This document shows positions 44,194 through 52,740 of a stretch of 64,000 nt of DNA, one piece after another (positions within the stretch are counted from its first letter, which is position 1; the number at the start of each line of letters is the position of its first letter). The translations under genes and the position numbers were made by a program. The notes below the pieces were generated by a model. It ran no database searches and was not told where the DNA came from. It worked only from the letters and a program-made list of their open reading frames with translations. Origin of the DNA: Pseudoalteromonas neustonica (GTDB lineage: Bacteria > Pseudomonadota > Gammaproteobacteria > Enterobacterales > Alteromonadaceae); assembly GCF_001653135.1 (NCBI RefSeq), contig NZ_BDDS01000017.1:1-64000 (forward strand), given 5' to 3'.

Positions 44194-44738
44194 TATTCGT
44201 CCTCACCAATATAGGTTTCTTCGTTCACTTCCATTAATGCATCGATATAGCGATAAGCAGGTGCTTGTAACATAAAGCCATTTTCCACTTCACGGGCAAG
44301 GCCTAAGCGTATCATGCGTAAGTACACGTCTTTACGTAAGTCAGAGCCTGAAAAAATTTCGAGTTGATCAAACAAGTGTTTGTTCATCTGTACTAATGTT
44401 TGCATTAGTTCAAGGTCATTCACTTCATCAAACAGGGCGCGCATTGGATCTTTACCTGAGTTGGCATAGTGTTCAATCAAAATGTAAATGGTTAGGGCAA
44501 TCGCGCGGGAGATCTTTCCCATATTTGGGGTGCTTTCGTCACTGGCAAAGTAATAAAAACCACGGCTATCGTGTTGTAAATCATGGCCAAGGGCGCTAAA
44601 TAATGCGCGATATGCATCAATTTGTTGATCAAGTTCTTGCCACATTACCGTGTCTTGTTCGCTAATATGATAGCCCGTGACTAATTTTTTATTAATCGTT
44701 TGTAGGTGGCTTAGTTCATCTAAATTTATGTGTGTCAT
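44193..44738 (-). CDS. mksE: MksE condensin subunit
   Basis: The 181-residue protein has the winged-helix KITE-type size and charge of MksE/JetB, which bridges the kleisin MksF and the MksB head. Recognisable parts are the central SRAIALTIYILIEHY and the C-terminal RMIRLGLAREVENGFMLQAP. Identification depends partly on its position between mksF and mksB, with a 5-bp gap to mksF and a 1-bp overlap with mksB. Confidence 0.85.
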   Translation of the reverse strand: MTHINLDELSHLQTINKKLVTGYHISEQDTVMWQELDQQIDAYRALFSALGHDLQHDSRGFYYFASDESTPNMGKISRAIALTIYILIEHYANSGKDPMRALFDEVNDLELMQTLVQMNKHLFDQLEIFSGSDLRKDVYLRMIRLGLAREVENGFMLQAPAYRYIDALMEVNEETYIGEDE

Positions 44739-44743
44739 AACGG

Positions 44744-46039
44744 TTACTCATTTCCTGTTGATGATTGTGAAGATGCAACAGGGTTAGAATTAAAGGGTGT
44801 TGTATTAAAAGGAAAGAGTGAAAAATGTTGTCCTGCGATTTTAACGCGCATTTTTTTATCGCTTTGATTTATTTCAATATCAGTGTCGCTTACTAGCTTT
44901 TGATATAAAAATAGCATTTCGTCTGCTTCAAGGTCAGGGTAGCTTTCCCCTAAAAAGCTTAATAATGGTTGTGGTTTTTTACGCTTCGCATTAAAGCGCT
45001 TTTTAAAGTTCGCTTTTACATTGTTGTAATCAGGAATATTAGGGGTAATAAAAGCAGGCACATCGTTTTGGTCGGGTAGTTCATATTCGCTGTGCTCAAA
45101 CTCCGTTAAAGTGGCCATATAAGCGATGATATGGCGTTGTTGCCCGAGTGAAAAACGTTGCGTGTCAGATACAAAGTGAGGTTGAACTGCACTTAGCATA
45201 TTATCAACACCATTTTTACGCACCAATCCCAGCACTTTTGCCGCTTGGCGAGTGATCATATTATTGCGGCGCAACTCTTCACGCAGTGGCATCAGCATAT
45301 CGGCACTTTTACGTAAGCTTTCGCGACCTACTAGGTGCATCTCTAAAATGCGGGTGCGCAGTTGCTCTAGCATACGTTTGTCTTGGTAGGCTTTGCCTGA
45401 GCGCTCTATGTACTCAATTTGCGTACTTATTTGTGTTTCAATGGTACTAAAACACGCATGAAAATCGCCACGAATATCAACCATCTCAAGCATTGGTTCT
45501 ATGTACTCGTCAAATGCTTCAATGACGGCTTTATAGCGCTTTTGCAGTGATTGCACTGCGTTATTGGCTTTAGCTTGTTCGACTATGTTTAAAATGGCGT
45601 TTTCATTGTGGGCAAATAATTTCATTATTTTACGCACTCGATCATCCATAATGCGGCTAAAGCGGCGCATCTCATCGTAGTCTTCAATGCTACCGGCATT
45701 ATCTAAACGGTTACCTAGGCGTGCTAAATCTTCAACCAATACGCTAATTTCTTGTGCTAGGCCTAAATGCTCTTCCTGTAATAAAAAGGTGGCGAAATCT
45801 GCAATGGCACGGTTAATTTCAAGCTGAGATGATTTTGCCAAGGGAATAATAATATCTTGGTTTAAAAGCCGATTGGTTTCTTTATAGATCCGTTCGTTTG
45901 ACCACGTTGGTTGTTTTTGTTTGATCGCACTTTGTACGTCTTTTAGGCTAAAATCGGCCATTTTAAAACGTTTAAATAGCAGCTCTAACATTCCCCAGTG
46001 CTCGGTTAGGGTATTTAGCAACTTTTTAGCTGGGATCAT
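44744..46039 (-). CDS. mksF: MksF kleisin-like condensin subunit
   Basis: The 431-residue mainly helical protein fits MksF/JetA, the kleisin that closes the MksB ring. It starts IPAKKLLNTLTEHWGMLELL and has helical segments with FATFLLQEEHLGLAQEI and IMDDRVRKIMKLFAHNENAI, and a C-terminal winged-helix-like part. It is the first gene of the operon, which matches the mksF-mksE-mksB order of Pseudomonas. No operator was recognised in the 180 bp before it. Confidence 0.87.
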   Translation of the reverse strand: MIPAKKLLNTLTEHWGMLELLFKRFKMADFSLKDVQSAIKQKQPTWSNERIYKETNRLLNQDIIIPLAKSSQLEINRAIADFATFLLQEEHLGLAQEISVLVEDLARLGNRLDNAGSIEDYDEMRRFSRIMDDRVRKIMKLFAHNENAILNIVEQAKANNAVQSLQKRYKAVIEAFDEYIEPMLEMVDIRGDFHACFSTIETQISTQIEYIERSGKAYQDKRMLEQLRTRILEMHLVGRESLRKSADMLMPLREELRRNNMITRQAAKVLGLVRKNGVDNMLSAVQPHFVSDTQRFSLGQQRHIIAYMATLTEFEHSEYELPDQNDVPAFITPNIPDYNNVKANFKKRFNAKRKKPQPLLSFLGESYPDLEADEMLFLYQKLVSDTDIEINQSDKKMRVKIAGQHFSLFPFNTTPFNSNPVASSQSSTGNE

Positions 46040-46217
46040 AAAGCTCCAAAAAATCTAATGAGTGCTGTGTACCTGTGTTATTTGGACACAGCAATTACTT
46101 ATATAATATTAAATTGGCAATAGTTTTACACAGCCTTTGGTGCTAGACTGCGCGCCGTGTCGATTACTGACACCTAGTATACAATTTTTACATTTTTATA
46201 AAGGTTGTTCAAACACC

Positions 46218-47465
46218 ATGGTAACTGCAATTATCCTAACCCTGATAGCGCTTGCATTCGTGCTCATCGTTATAGAGGATATTATCCATGTAAACAAGGC
46301 CAAAACCACGCTTTTCTTTGGTACTTTATGCTGGATTATCTTATTTATCTCGCCTTTAAACGGGCAAACCCCCGAAAGTGTACAACACCAACTTGACCAC
46401 AATATTTTAGAGATTGCCACATTATGGTTGTTTTTAATGGCTGCAATGACCTTTGTTGCCTATTTAAACTCTAAAGGTTTTATCCAAAATATTGTGCACA
46501 AGATCATGCCAAGCTCGATTAGCGAGCGAAAGTTAATGTTCTTGATTGGTGGCTTTTCATTTTTATTCTCGTCGATTTCAGACAACATTACCGCGACGCT
46601 AATTTCATTGGCCGTTGTTATGTCGTTAAAACTGGACCCGAAAAAACTGATTAAGTACGCAACGTTAATCATCTTCAGTGTTAACTCTGGTGGTGTGTCG
46701 TTAATTACTGGTGACGTAACAACCTTGATGATTTTCCTTGATGGTAAAGTCAGTATTGGAAATTTACTACTGTTAATTGCCCCTGCATTATTTAGTGTTG
46801 CTTTATTGGCCGTTATGCTGTCATTTGGGTTAAACGGTGCGGTGCAGTTTACTAAGCAAGAAGATCGCCGAATTGAAAAAACGGATATAACCATTGCCGT
46901 TATTTTCTTATCGACGATTATTGCAACGCTGACACTCAGTGTGATGTATCACGTACCTCCATTGTTAACGTTCTTGTTTGGTTTATCGTTAATGTTTTTG
47001 ACGGCGCAATTTTTAATGCGCAAAAAAGACGTCAACAAAAAAATCATCGACTACATTCGTGAAATTGAATACGACACGCTGCTGTTTTTTGTGGGTGTAC
47101 TACTGCTTGTTGGTGCGCTAAAAGAAGTGGGTATGCTAAGCAAGTTTACGAATTTGTATGAGTTAATGGCACCAGAGTATGCAAACTACTTAATGGGTAT
47201 ACTCTCTGCTGCGGTAGATAACGTCCCGCTGACTGCTGCGCTGCTTAAAGCTGAAATAGTCATGAGTCCGCAACAATGGTTGTCGTTCACGTATGCAACT
47301 GGTGTGGGCGGCTCAATGCTTATTATTGGTTCTGCGGCAGGTATTATTGCGATGAGTAAAGTAAAAGCACTCACATTTTTAAGTTATTTACGTATGTCGT
47401 TGTATTTATTAATAGCGTATACAATCGGTTATATGGGCTCATATTTAGCAGGTAGTTTTATTTAA
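46218..47465 (+). CDS. nhaD: NhaD-type Na+/H+ antiporter
   Basis: The 415-residue protein has about twelve membrane helices and NhaD-type motifs: SISDNITATLISLAVVMSL (conserved Asp/Asn in the membrane), IFSVNSGGVSLITGDVTTLMIF, and near the C-terminus AAVDNVPLTAALLKAEI and TGVGGSMLIIGSAAG. It expels Na+ in exchange for H+, important at high salt or alkaline pH. The ATG at 46218 is preferred to the frame start at 46137, which precedes any homology. A terminator follows. Confidence 0.92.
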   Translation: MVTAIILTLIALAFVLIVIEDIIHVNKAKTTLFFGTLCWIILFISPLNGQTPESVQHQLDHNILEIATLWLFLMAAMTFVAYLNSKGFIQNIVHKIMPSSISERKLMFLIGGFSFLFSSISDNITATLISLAVVMSLKLDPKKLIKYATLIIFSVNSGGVSLITGDVTTLMIFLDGKVSIGNLLLLIAPALFSVALLAVMLSFGLNGAVQFTKQEDRRIEKTDITIAVIFLSTIIATLTLSVMYHVPPLLTFLFGLSLMFLTAQFLMRKKDVNKKIIDYIREIEYDTLLFFVGVLLLVGALKEVGMLSKFTNLYELMAPEYANYLMGILSAAVDNVPLTAALLKAEIVMSPQQWLSFTYATGVGGSMLIIGSAAGIIAMSKVKALTFLSYLRMSLYLLIAYTIGYMGSYLAGSFI

Positions 47466-47518
47466 TGACCTTTATTAATTAAAACAACTTGACAGCTAGA
47501 CGTCTAAACGATAACTTT

Positions 47519-47548
47519 CAAAGCCCACTTTATGTGGGCTTTGTTATT
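47519..47548 (+). terminator. nhaD intrinsic terminator
   Basis: AAAGCCCAC-TTTAT-GTGGGCTTT followed by GTTATTTT. Confidence 0.85.
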
Positions 47549-47587
47549 TTAATTGGCAATTATAAAATGCAATTAATCTAACATTCA

Positions 47588-47758
47588 GAAGAGGTGCGGT
47601 ATTTAGGTACTTAATGTGAGGCGACGACTGCCAACGACCATTAAGGAGGGAAATATTCGCCGAGGAAAACAACTGCACGTCACAGTGGTTTTTCGGTTTA
47701 TGGGGCTGAATCCTCAAAACTGTCACCAAATTAGGTGGAGAGCTTCTGGCAGTGGACT
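47588..47758 (+). promoter_or_regulatory. Lysine riboswitch (L box) upstream of lysC
   Basis: The consensus blocks occur in order: GAGGTGCGG near 47591, GGAGGGAAATATTCGCCGAGG at 47645 onward, GGGGCTGAATCCTC-AAACTGTCACC near 47702, and GGTGGAGAGCTTCTGGCAG at the end. These are the hallmarks of the lysine aptamer. The sequence past 47758 has no clear T-rich terminator, and a small hairpin (GTGG/CCAC) stands just before the AGGAG, so translational control is suggested. Confidence 0.95.
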
Positions 47759-47830
47759 TTTCTTATCGAGCACCCCCTTGCCAAGTTCTTCTTGTATTAC
47801 CGTGGTTTGAATGCCACAAAAGGAGACGAC

Positions 47831-49234
47831 ATGAATACCCAATTAGCTGCTAATAACGCGCAACAGTCAGCACAAAACCAAAAAACAGATCACGTAGTAG
47901 CAAAATTTGGCGGCACCAGTGTGGCCAACTTTGACGCTATGAGTCGTTGCAGTGAAATTATTGTAGCCGATAACAATGTACGCGTAGTGGCTGTAAGTGC
48001 CAGTGCAGGTGTCACTAATCACCTTGTTGCATTGTGTAAAAAAGATATCTCAATGGGTGAGCGCGCAGAAAACATCACCGGCGTGTTAGCCATTCAAGAA
48101 GCTATTTTAAATGAACTATCGCTTGATGCGGACTTAGCCCATGGCTTTGACGAAACTATTAAAGCGTTTCAAGCTTTAGCCAGTGAAGGCGTTAAATCAA
48201 AACAACAACAAGATGAACTCCTGAGTTTTGGTGAGCGCTTATCGTCGTATTTATTTACTCAGGTGCTGCGTTTGAATGGTTTAAACGCAATTCGTTTTGA
48301 TGTGCGCCAAGTATTAAAAACAGACAGCCAGTTTTCAAAGGCTACACCAGATGTAGCGGCCACCGCTGCGGCTGCGAAAGAGCATTTGTTCCCACTATTA
48401 GCTGAGCATGTTATTGTCACACAAGGTTTTATAGGCAGTGATGCGCATGGTCAAACGACCACTCTTGGCCGTGGCGGTTCAGATTACAGCGCAGCATTAT
48501 TGGCCGAGGCAATTAACGCCAAAAGCGTGCATATTTGGACGGACGTGGTAGGTATATTTAGCACTGATCCACGTTTATGTGCCAAAGCAACACCGATTGC
48601 GCGCTTAAGTTTTGATGAAGCGGCAGAAATGGCAACTTTTGGCGCTAAAGTGCTACATCCTGCGACTATTTTACCAGCAAGCCGTAGTCACATTAACGTC
48701 TTTGTAGGTTCGAGCCGTGAACCAGAGCGTGGTGGTACGTGGATTGAGCGTGAAAAATCACAATTGCCAGGTATTCGTGCAGTTACACAGCGTAAAAACC
48801 AGTTATTGCTTACGCTTAAGAGCCCTGAAATGCTATTAGCCAGCGGCTTTTTAGCGCGCGTGTTTACGATTCTAAGCGAGTTTAACATCTCGGTTGATTT
48901 AGTTACCACGTCAGAAATAAGCGTGGCTATTACATTGGATAACGCGCCAAATGCATCGCGTCCTGAGCTTGATCAAGACTGTTTAGATAAATTAGCAGAG
49001 TTTTGCCATGTCTCGGTAGAGAACAATTTAACGCTAGTGGCGCTGATTGGCTCACAAATTCAATTACGTCAGCACGAAATGAATTTAATGAACGTATTAA
49101 GTGATTTTAATATTCGCTTAATCTGCCATGGTGCTAGTAAGCACAACTTATGCTTTTTGGTAGAACAAGCTGAATCGGATCGCGTTGTACAAGCCATTCA
49201 TAGCCGCTTATTAGAAGTTCAAAACGCCGCGTAA
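47831..49234 (+). CDS. lysC: Lysine-sensitive aspartate kinase III
   Basis: LysC phosphorylates aspartate at the start of the lysine/threonine/methionine pathway. The kinase domain starts HVVAKFGGTSVANFDAM with the conserved KFGGTS, and TTLGRGGSDYSAALLAEAI is the second hallmark; two ACT domains follow (IRLICHGASKHNLCFLV near the end), typical of the lysine-inhibited form. The ATG at 47831, preceded by AGGAG, gives 467 residues; the longer frame runs back into the riboswitch. The 3' end overlaps the convergent transferase gene by 24 bp. Confidence 0.95.
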   Translation: MNTQLAANNAQQSAQNQKTDHVVAKFGGTSVANFDAMSRCSEIIVADNNVRVVAVSASAGVTNHLVALCKKDISMGERAENITGVLAIQEAILNELSLDADLAHGFDETIKAFQALASEGVKSKQQQDELLSFGERLSSYLFTQVLRLNGLNAIRFDVRQVLKTDSQFSKATPDVAATAAAAKEHLFPLLAEHVIVTQGFIGSDAHGQTTTLGRGGSDYSAALLAEAINAKSVHIWTDVVGIFSTDPRLCAKATPIARLSFDEAAEMATFGAKVLHPATILPASRSHINVFVGSSREPERGGTWIEREKSQLPGIRAVTQRKNQLLLTLKSPEMLLASGFLARVFTILSEFNISVDLVTTSEISVAITLDNAPNASRPELDQDCLDKLAEFCHVSVENNLTLVALIGSQIQLRQHEMNLMNVLSDFNIRLICHGASKHNLCFLVEQAESDRVVQAIHSRLLEVQNAA

Positions 49235-49957
49235 TTGGTCGATAGTATTTACCACAGAGCACTGCCAGTCAGTGCTCTGATTACTGACTACACTCACATC
49301 AAACTCATTATATTGGCAGCTTACAGCGCGCAAATGAGCCTGCGTTAATTGATCAAACACATTGGGACTAAGCAATTTTGCAATCGGCTGGCTGGTGGCT
49401 TTAGCGAGTGCTTCTTTTAAGGTCCATATTCTAAAAAATCGCTCAGCGCCTTGTTGTTGATTTTGCGTTATTAAATTTACTTCATCAGGGTGGTAAAAAT
49501 GCTTTGCGAGCTTTTCAAATGGGCGCTTTGTGCTTATTTTTTCAATATCAAAACCAAACTCAATTCGCTCAATATTCAGCGCGGCACCGACAAAACCGTT
49601 TGAGTGCGACAGGCAACTGCTAAACACGGTGTTACTGCCCGTTATATGTATGAGTAATTTACTGCTAGGCTCGTCAAATTCAGAGCTAATATGATGAGCT
49701 GGTAACTTGGCAAACTCTGGGGAGCTTTGTTTTACTAAATACTTAAGCAGCAGTCGAGTAGCTAAATATTCTTGCTTGGCTTTGTTACTTTTACGACGAG
49801 TGATCACCGCGAGTTCAAAAGGGCTCAATAGCGTATTTAAATCGAACTTATCAATATTTAAATGCTGGGCATCACATAATAAAATAGTGTGTGTATTGAG
49901 TGGCTGCATCGTGTGCTTTGTAATGACTAGTTGCTGCTGAAAAAATAACGCCGGCAT
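49211..49957 (-). CDS. 4'-phosphopantetheinyl transferase, Sfp-like
   Basis: The motifs FGFDIEKI (Asp-x-Glu Mg site), RFFRIWTLKEALAKA (W-x-x-KEA) and an N-terminal ELAVITRRKSNKAKQEYLATR match the Sfp/EntD superfamily, which activates carrier proteins of fatty acid, polyketide or peptide synthases. The start is uncertain: GTG at 50017, ATG at 49957 (with a GGA upstream, used here) or ATG at 49909. It converges on lysC with a 24-bp overlap. No PKS or NRPS gene is in the window. Confidence 0.85.
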   Translation of the reverse strand: MPALFFQQQLVITKHTMQPLNTHTILLCDAQHLNIDKFDLNTLLSPFELAVITRRKSNKAKQEYLATRLLLKYLVKQSSPEFAKLPAHHISSEFDEPSSKLLIHITGSNTVFSSCLSHSNGFVGAALNIERIEFGFDIEKISTKRPFEKLAKHFYHPDEVNLITQNQQQGAERFFRIWTLKEALAKATSQPIAKLLSPNVFDQLTQAHLRAVSCQYNEFDVSVVSNQSTDWQCSVVNTIDQLRGVLNF

Positions 49958-50110
49958 AAAATCCACAATTAAAGAGATAAAAGAATAAACATGTTTATAT
50001 TTTGTGCGAATGTGCACTGGTTATTTAAGCCAAGGCAAATTTATTACTCAGTGACTGTGAAATATGGTTTAATTCACAATAATGAAAAATAATAACAGAT
50101 TTGTAGATGT

Positions 50111-51433
50111 ATGGCACAATCGCGTGATGGTTTTCAAAGCCGCCTTGGCTTTGTTTTAGCAGCGTCTGGCGCTGCGGTAGGATTAGGTAATATTTGGGGG
50201 TTCCCCACGCAAGCTGCAAATCATGGCGGCGGCGCATTTTTACTAGTCTACTTTATTGTAATATTTTTATTGGCATTACCCGCTTTATATACTGAGTTAT
50301 ATTTAGGTCATAAAGCGCAAGCTAATCCTGTAAAAGCACTCAGAAATGCATGGCAAGAGCAAGCGCCACAAGTAGGTGCTGCTGCGGGTTACCTAGGCTT
50401 AGCAGGCGCTATTGTGATGCTTAGCTTTTACTCCATTGTAGCTGGATGGATGCTTGCCTACGCGCTTGAGCCTATAGCCCTATTTTTAGGGTTTACTGAA
50501 ATCAGCACGTTTTTAAAAACCGACTCGATGGCACGTAATTTTATATTTACGCCACTGATGCTGTTACTCACCGCGAGCATTATTCTCAAAGGAGTTAAAT
50601 CTGGGATTGAAACTTGGTCTCGCAGGTTAATGCCTATGTTGTTGGTTTTACTGGTGGGATTAATTGCTTATATAGCAACGCTTGATGGCGCTAGTAATGG
50701 CTTTGCTGCGTATTTAGTCCCTGACTTTAGCCAAATACTCGACCCAGGATTAATTATTGCGGCAATGGGGCAGGCGTTCTTTTCGTTGTCACTGGGTGTG
50801 GGTTGTATGATGATTTATGGCTCGTACTTACAGCCTGATGCTAACTTACCGCGTTTAACCGCATCGGTAGCATTGCTAGATACAGGGGTGGCGTTTTTAG
50901 CCGGTTTATTAATTATTCCTGCCATTTATGTGGCGCAGCACAATGGCGTTCAAGTATTTAGTGATGGTAAATTGGTGGGCGAAGGGCAGTTAATTTTTGC
51001 AATTTTACCGCAGTTATTTAATACCATGGGTGAAGTCGGGTTGTTAGTTGGTTTACTATTTTTTGTATTGATGTCGATTGCATCGCTTACTTCAACAATT
51101 TCATCAACCGAAATTCCGGTGGCTTTTCTCGTCGAAAACCATCAAGTAGAGCGTAAACAAGCGACGTTTTTAGTAAGCCTTACAGTACTTACAGCATCAT
51201 CGTTGATTATTTTTAACTTTGATTGGTTATTCGGTTTAGTGATTATGGTATTAACACAGTATCAATTACCGCTGATGGGCTTGTTTTACTTTATCACTGT
51301 GGGTTGGTTATGGCGCCGTGGTAATCAATTGCATAAAGCTGCAAGTGGTGTACGTTATTGGTTTGCACAGTATATTCGTTTTGTATGCCCAATATTGATG
51401 ACCGCTGTGTTTGCCAATGTCGCGTTTGGTTGA
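50111..51433 (+). CDS. Sodium-dependent transporter, NSS (SNF) family
   Basis: The N-terminus FQSRLGFVLAASGAAVGLGNIWGFPTQ carries the unwound helix 1 GNxWxFP motif of neurotransmitter:sodium symporters; AFFSLSLGVGCMMIYGSYL is the conserved helix 6 region. The 440 residues give eleven predicted helices, as in shorter bacterial members. It imports an amino acid or related solute with Na+; the substrate is not predictable. The gene end runs directly into a heptamer repeat. Confidence 0.92.
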   Translation: MAQSRDGFQSRLGFVLAASGAAVGLGNIWGFPTQAANHGGGAFLLVYFIVIFLLALPALYTELYLGHKAQANPVKALRNAWQEQAPQVGAAAGYLGLAGAIVMLSFYSIVAGWMLAYALEPIALFLGFTEISTFLKTDSMARNFIFTPLMLLLTASIILKGVKSGIETWSRRLMPMLLVLLVGLIAYIATLDGASNGFAAYLVPDFSQILDPGLIIAAMGQAFFSLSLGVGCMMIYGSYLQPDANLPRLTASVALLDTGVAFLAGLLIIPAIYVAQHNGVQVFSDGKLVGEGQLIFAILPQLFNTMGEVGLLVGLLFFVLMSIASLTSTISSTEIPVAFLVENHQVERKQATFLVSLTVLTASSLIIFNFDWLFGLVIMVLTQYQLPLMGLFYFITVGWLWRRGNQLHKAASGVRYWFAQYIRFVCPILMTAVFANVAFG

Positions 51434-51439
51434 TAGTTT

Positions 51440-51476
51440 AGCCGTCAGCCGTCAGCCGTCAGCCGTCAGCCGTCAG
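51440..51476. repeat. Heptanucleotide tandem repeat (AGCCGTC)5.3
   Basis: Thirty-seven bases of a perfect 7-bp period starting 6 bp past the NSS transporter stop. A single AGCCGTCAG unit also lies after the stop at 1852. Confidence 0.95.
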
Positions 51477-51508
51477 TTTTTTAGTTTTTAGTTTTACAAA
51501 CCAAGAAA

Positions 51509-51913
51509 TTGATAATACCCATTGGTGATATTAGGGGATGCGCTATCTATCAGAGACGCGCGATCCCCGTAGCTATCGAACAGCAACGTTATTGTATATA
51601 CCCACGAAATCTCTACATTGATATATAAAAGCAATGTGTCGATTGTCACAGATCATTTATATTTTTTGCTAAAGAGCAGCAATACTGGTTTGAACAATTA
51701 AGGTTTTGGATTGATGCACATGCAATCAAATGCTTTGAATGCAGGAAGAAAAGCCGCGTAATAAATCGGTTGCAAATTAGCTATGCAAACTTAATCATTA
51801 AAGAACATAGAACGCCAGAGGAAACCCAATTACTCAAGTCTACAGCGGAACAACTGTTTGATTTAGGTGTGATCAACAAGATAAATAAACTAAACGCTAT
51901 TCGTAAAATGTAA
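51509..51913 (+). pseudogene. Zinc-ribbon protein gene with in-frame TAA
   Basis: One frame reads GDIRGCAIYQRRAIPVAIEQ, then YPRNLYIDI, a TAA at 51626-51628, and continues KQCVDCHRSFIFFAKEQQYW, FEQLRFWIDAHAIKCFECRK, ending RKM at 51911-51913. The CxxC...CxxC pair with FxAKEQxYW matches small probable zinc-ribbon proteins. No start codon occurs shortly after the stop, and the first half has no ATG (only TTG at 51509). It is therefore read as a decayed gene with one nonsense codon. Confidence 0.7.
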
Positions 51914-52033
51914 GTAGACGTATTTAAGGGACCTATGTGATGAAGTTTTAACTTAACCTGTCAGATCCGATTAACTGAGCTTTACCAAAGCTGACAGTCA
52001 GAAGTCTGTCAATTGCAGGGATTAAGGGTTTTA

Positions 52034-52057
52034 ATGTCTGAAGTCAAGATTTGACCC
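52034..52057. repeat. 24-bp inverted repeat, left copy
   Basis: ATGTCTGAAGTCAAGATTTG followed by ACCC. It is the exact reverse complement of 54848-54871 and bounds a 2.84-kb segment. Confidence 0.9.
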
Positions 52058-52067
52058 CTTCTGCCTT

Positions 52068-52505
52068 TTATATTGCGTTTTTAGCCAATCCTTGGTTGAT
52101 TTTATGTTGCATATAAATAACATGGAAAATTGATGTAATAAAAGGATTTAACCAAAGATTGTCACCTTTATTAGAGCCCGCAATTAAATTAATACGATTA
52201 CGTACCATGATAACCCAAGTTACATCGAAAGCACTAGATATAGCATGAATACCAATTGAGCTTTTTAGAATAGTAAGGTCATGATAATTAGCTAAACTAT
52301 AAATTAAACTACCTAATGAAATAATAAATAAAACAACGGCTGTTGCAATAAATAAGTTAGGTATTTTAAGTTCGGTATGTTGATTAATTTGGCTTGTGAA
52401 ACGATAGAGCTTATAAATTAAATACGAGCCTATAGTTAGCACACATAAAATTAGAATCTTAAATACTGAGTCCGTTTCAAATATATCCGAAAATCCTTTT
52501 TTCAT
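52068..52505 (-). CDS. Small membrane protein, DUF4234-like
   Basis: The 145-residue protein has three hydrophobic helices; FKILILCVLTIGSYLIYKLYRFTSQIN near the N-terminus and NPFITSIFHVIYMQHKINQ at the C-terminus recall DUF4234-type proteins. The match is by eye and moderate. It lies 11 bp inside the left copy of the 24-bp inverted repeat, and its codon use is more AT-rich than the surrounding core genes, fitting acquisition with the repeat-bounded segment. Confidence 0.6.
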   Translation of the reverse strand: MKKGFSDIFETDSVFKILILCVLTIGSYLIYKLYRFTSQINQHTELKIPNLFIATAVVLFIISLGSLIYSLANYHDLTILKSSIGIHAISSAFDVTWVIMVRNRINLIAGSNKGDNLWLNPFITSIFHVIYMQHKINQGLAKNAI

Positions 52506-52740
52506 TTATTCTCCAGAGCTGAAAGTAGACTGAGCCTATGTAGCAATATAACGAGGCTGTAAAATAACTCCAACAGCCAAATTCAATAAAAAACGAGCTC
52601 CTGTATTAACTCTAAGCTTTTTTAAAGCATTAGGTAATGCATTTGGAACCCATAAAACAGGCTGTTTTTCTTAAAAAAGAGTAATTCTACAGCTACAACG
52701 CTATATTAAGCGGACTAAGGTTTGTTTTTACTTCAGATAT

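Noticed and set aside
47735..47830. N-terminal extension of LysC
   Set aside because: It overlaps the lysine riboswitch expression platform; the ATG at 47831 has an AGGAG and fits homologues.
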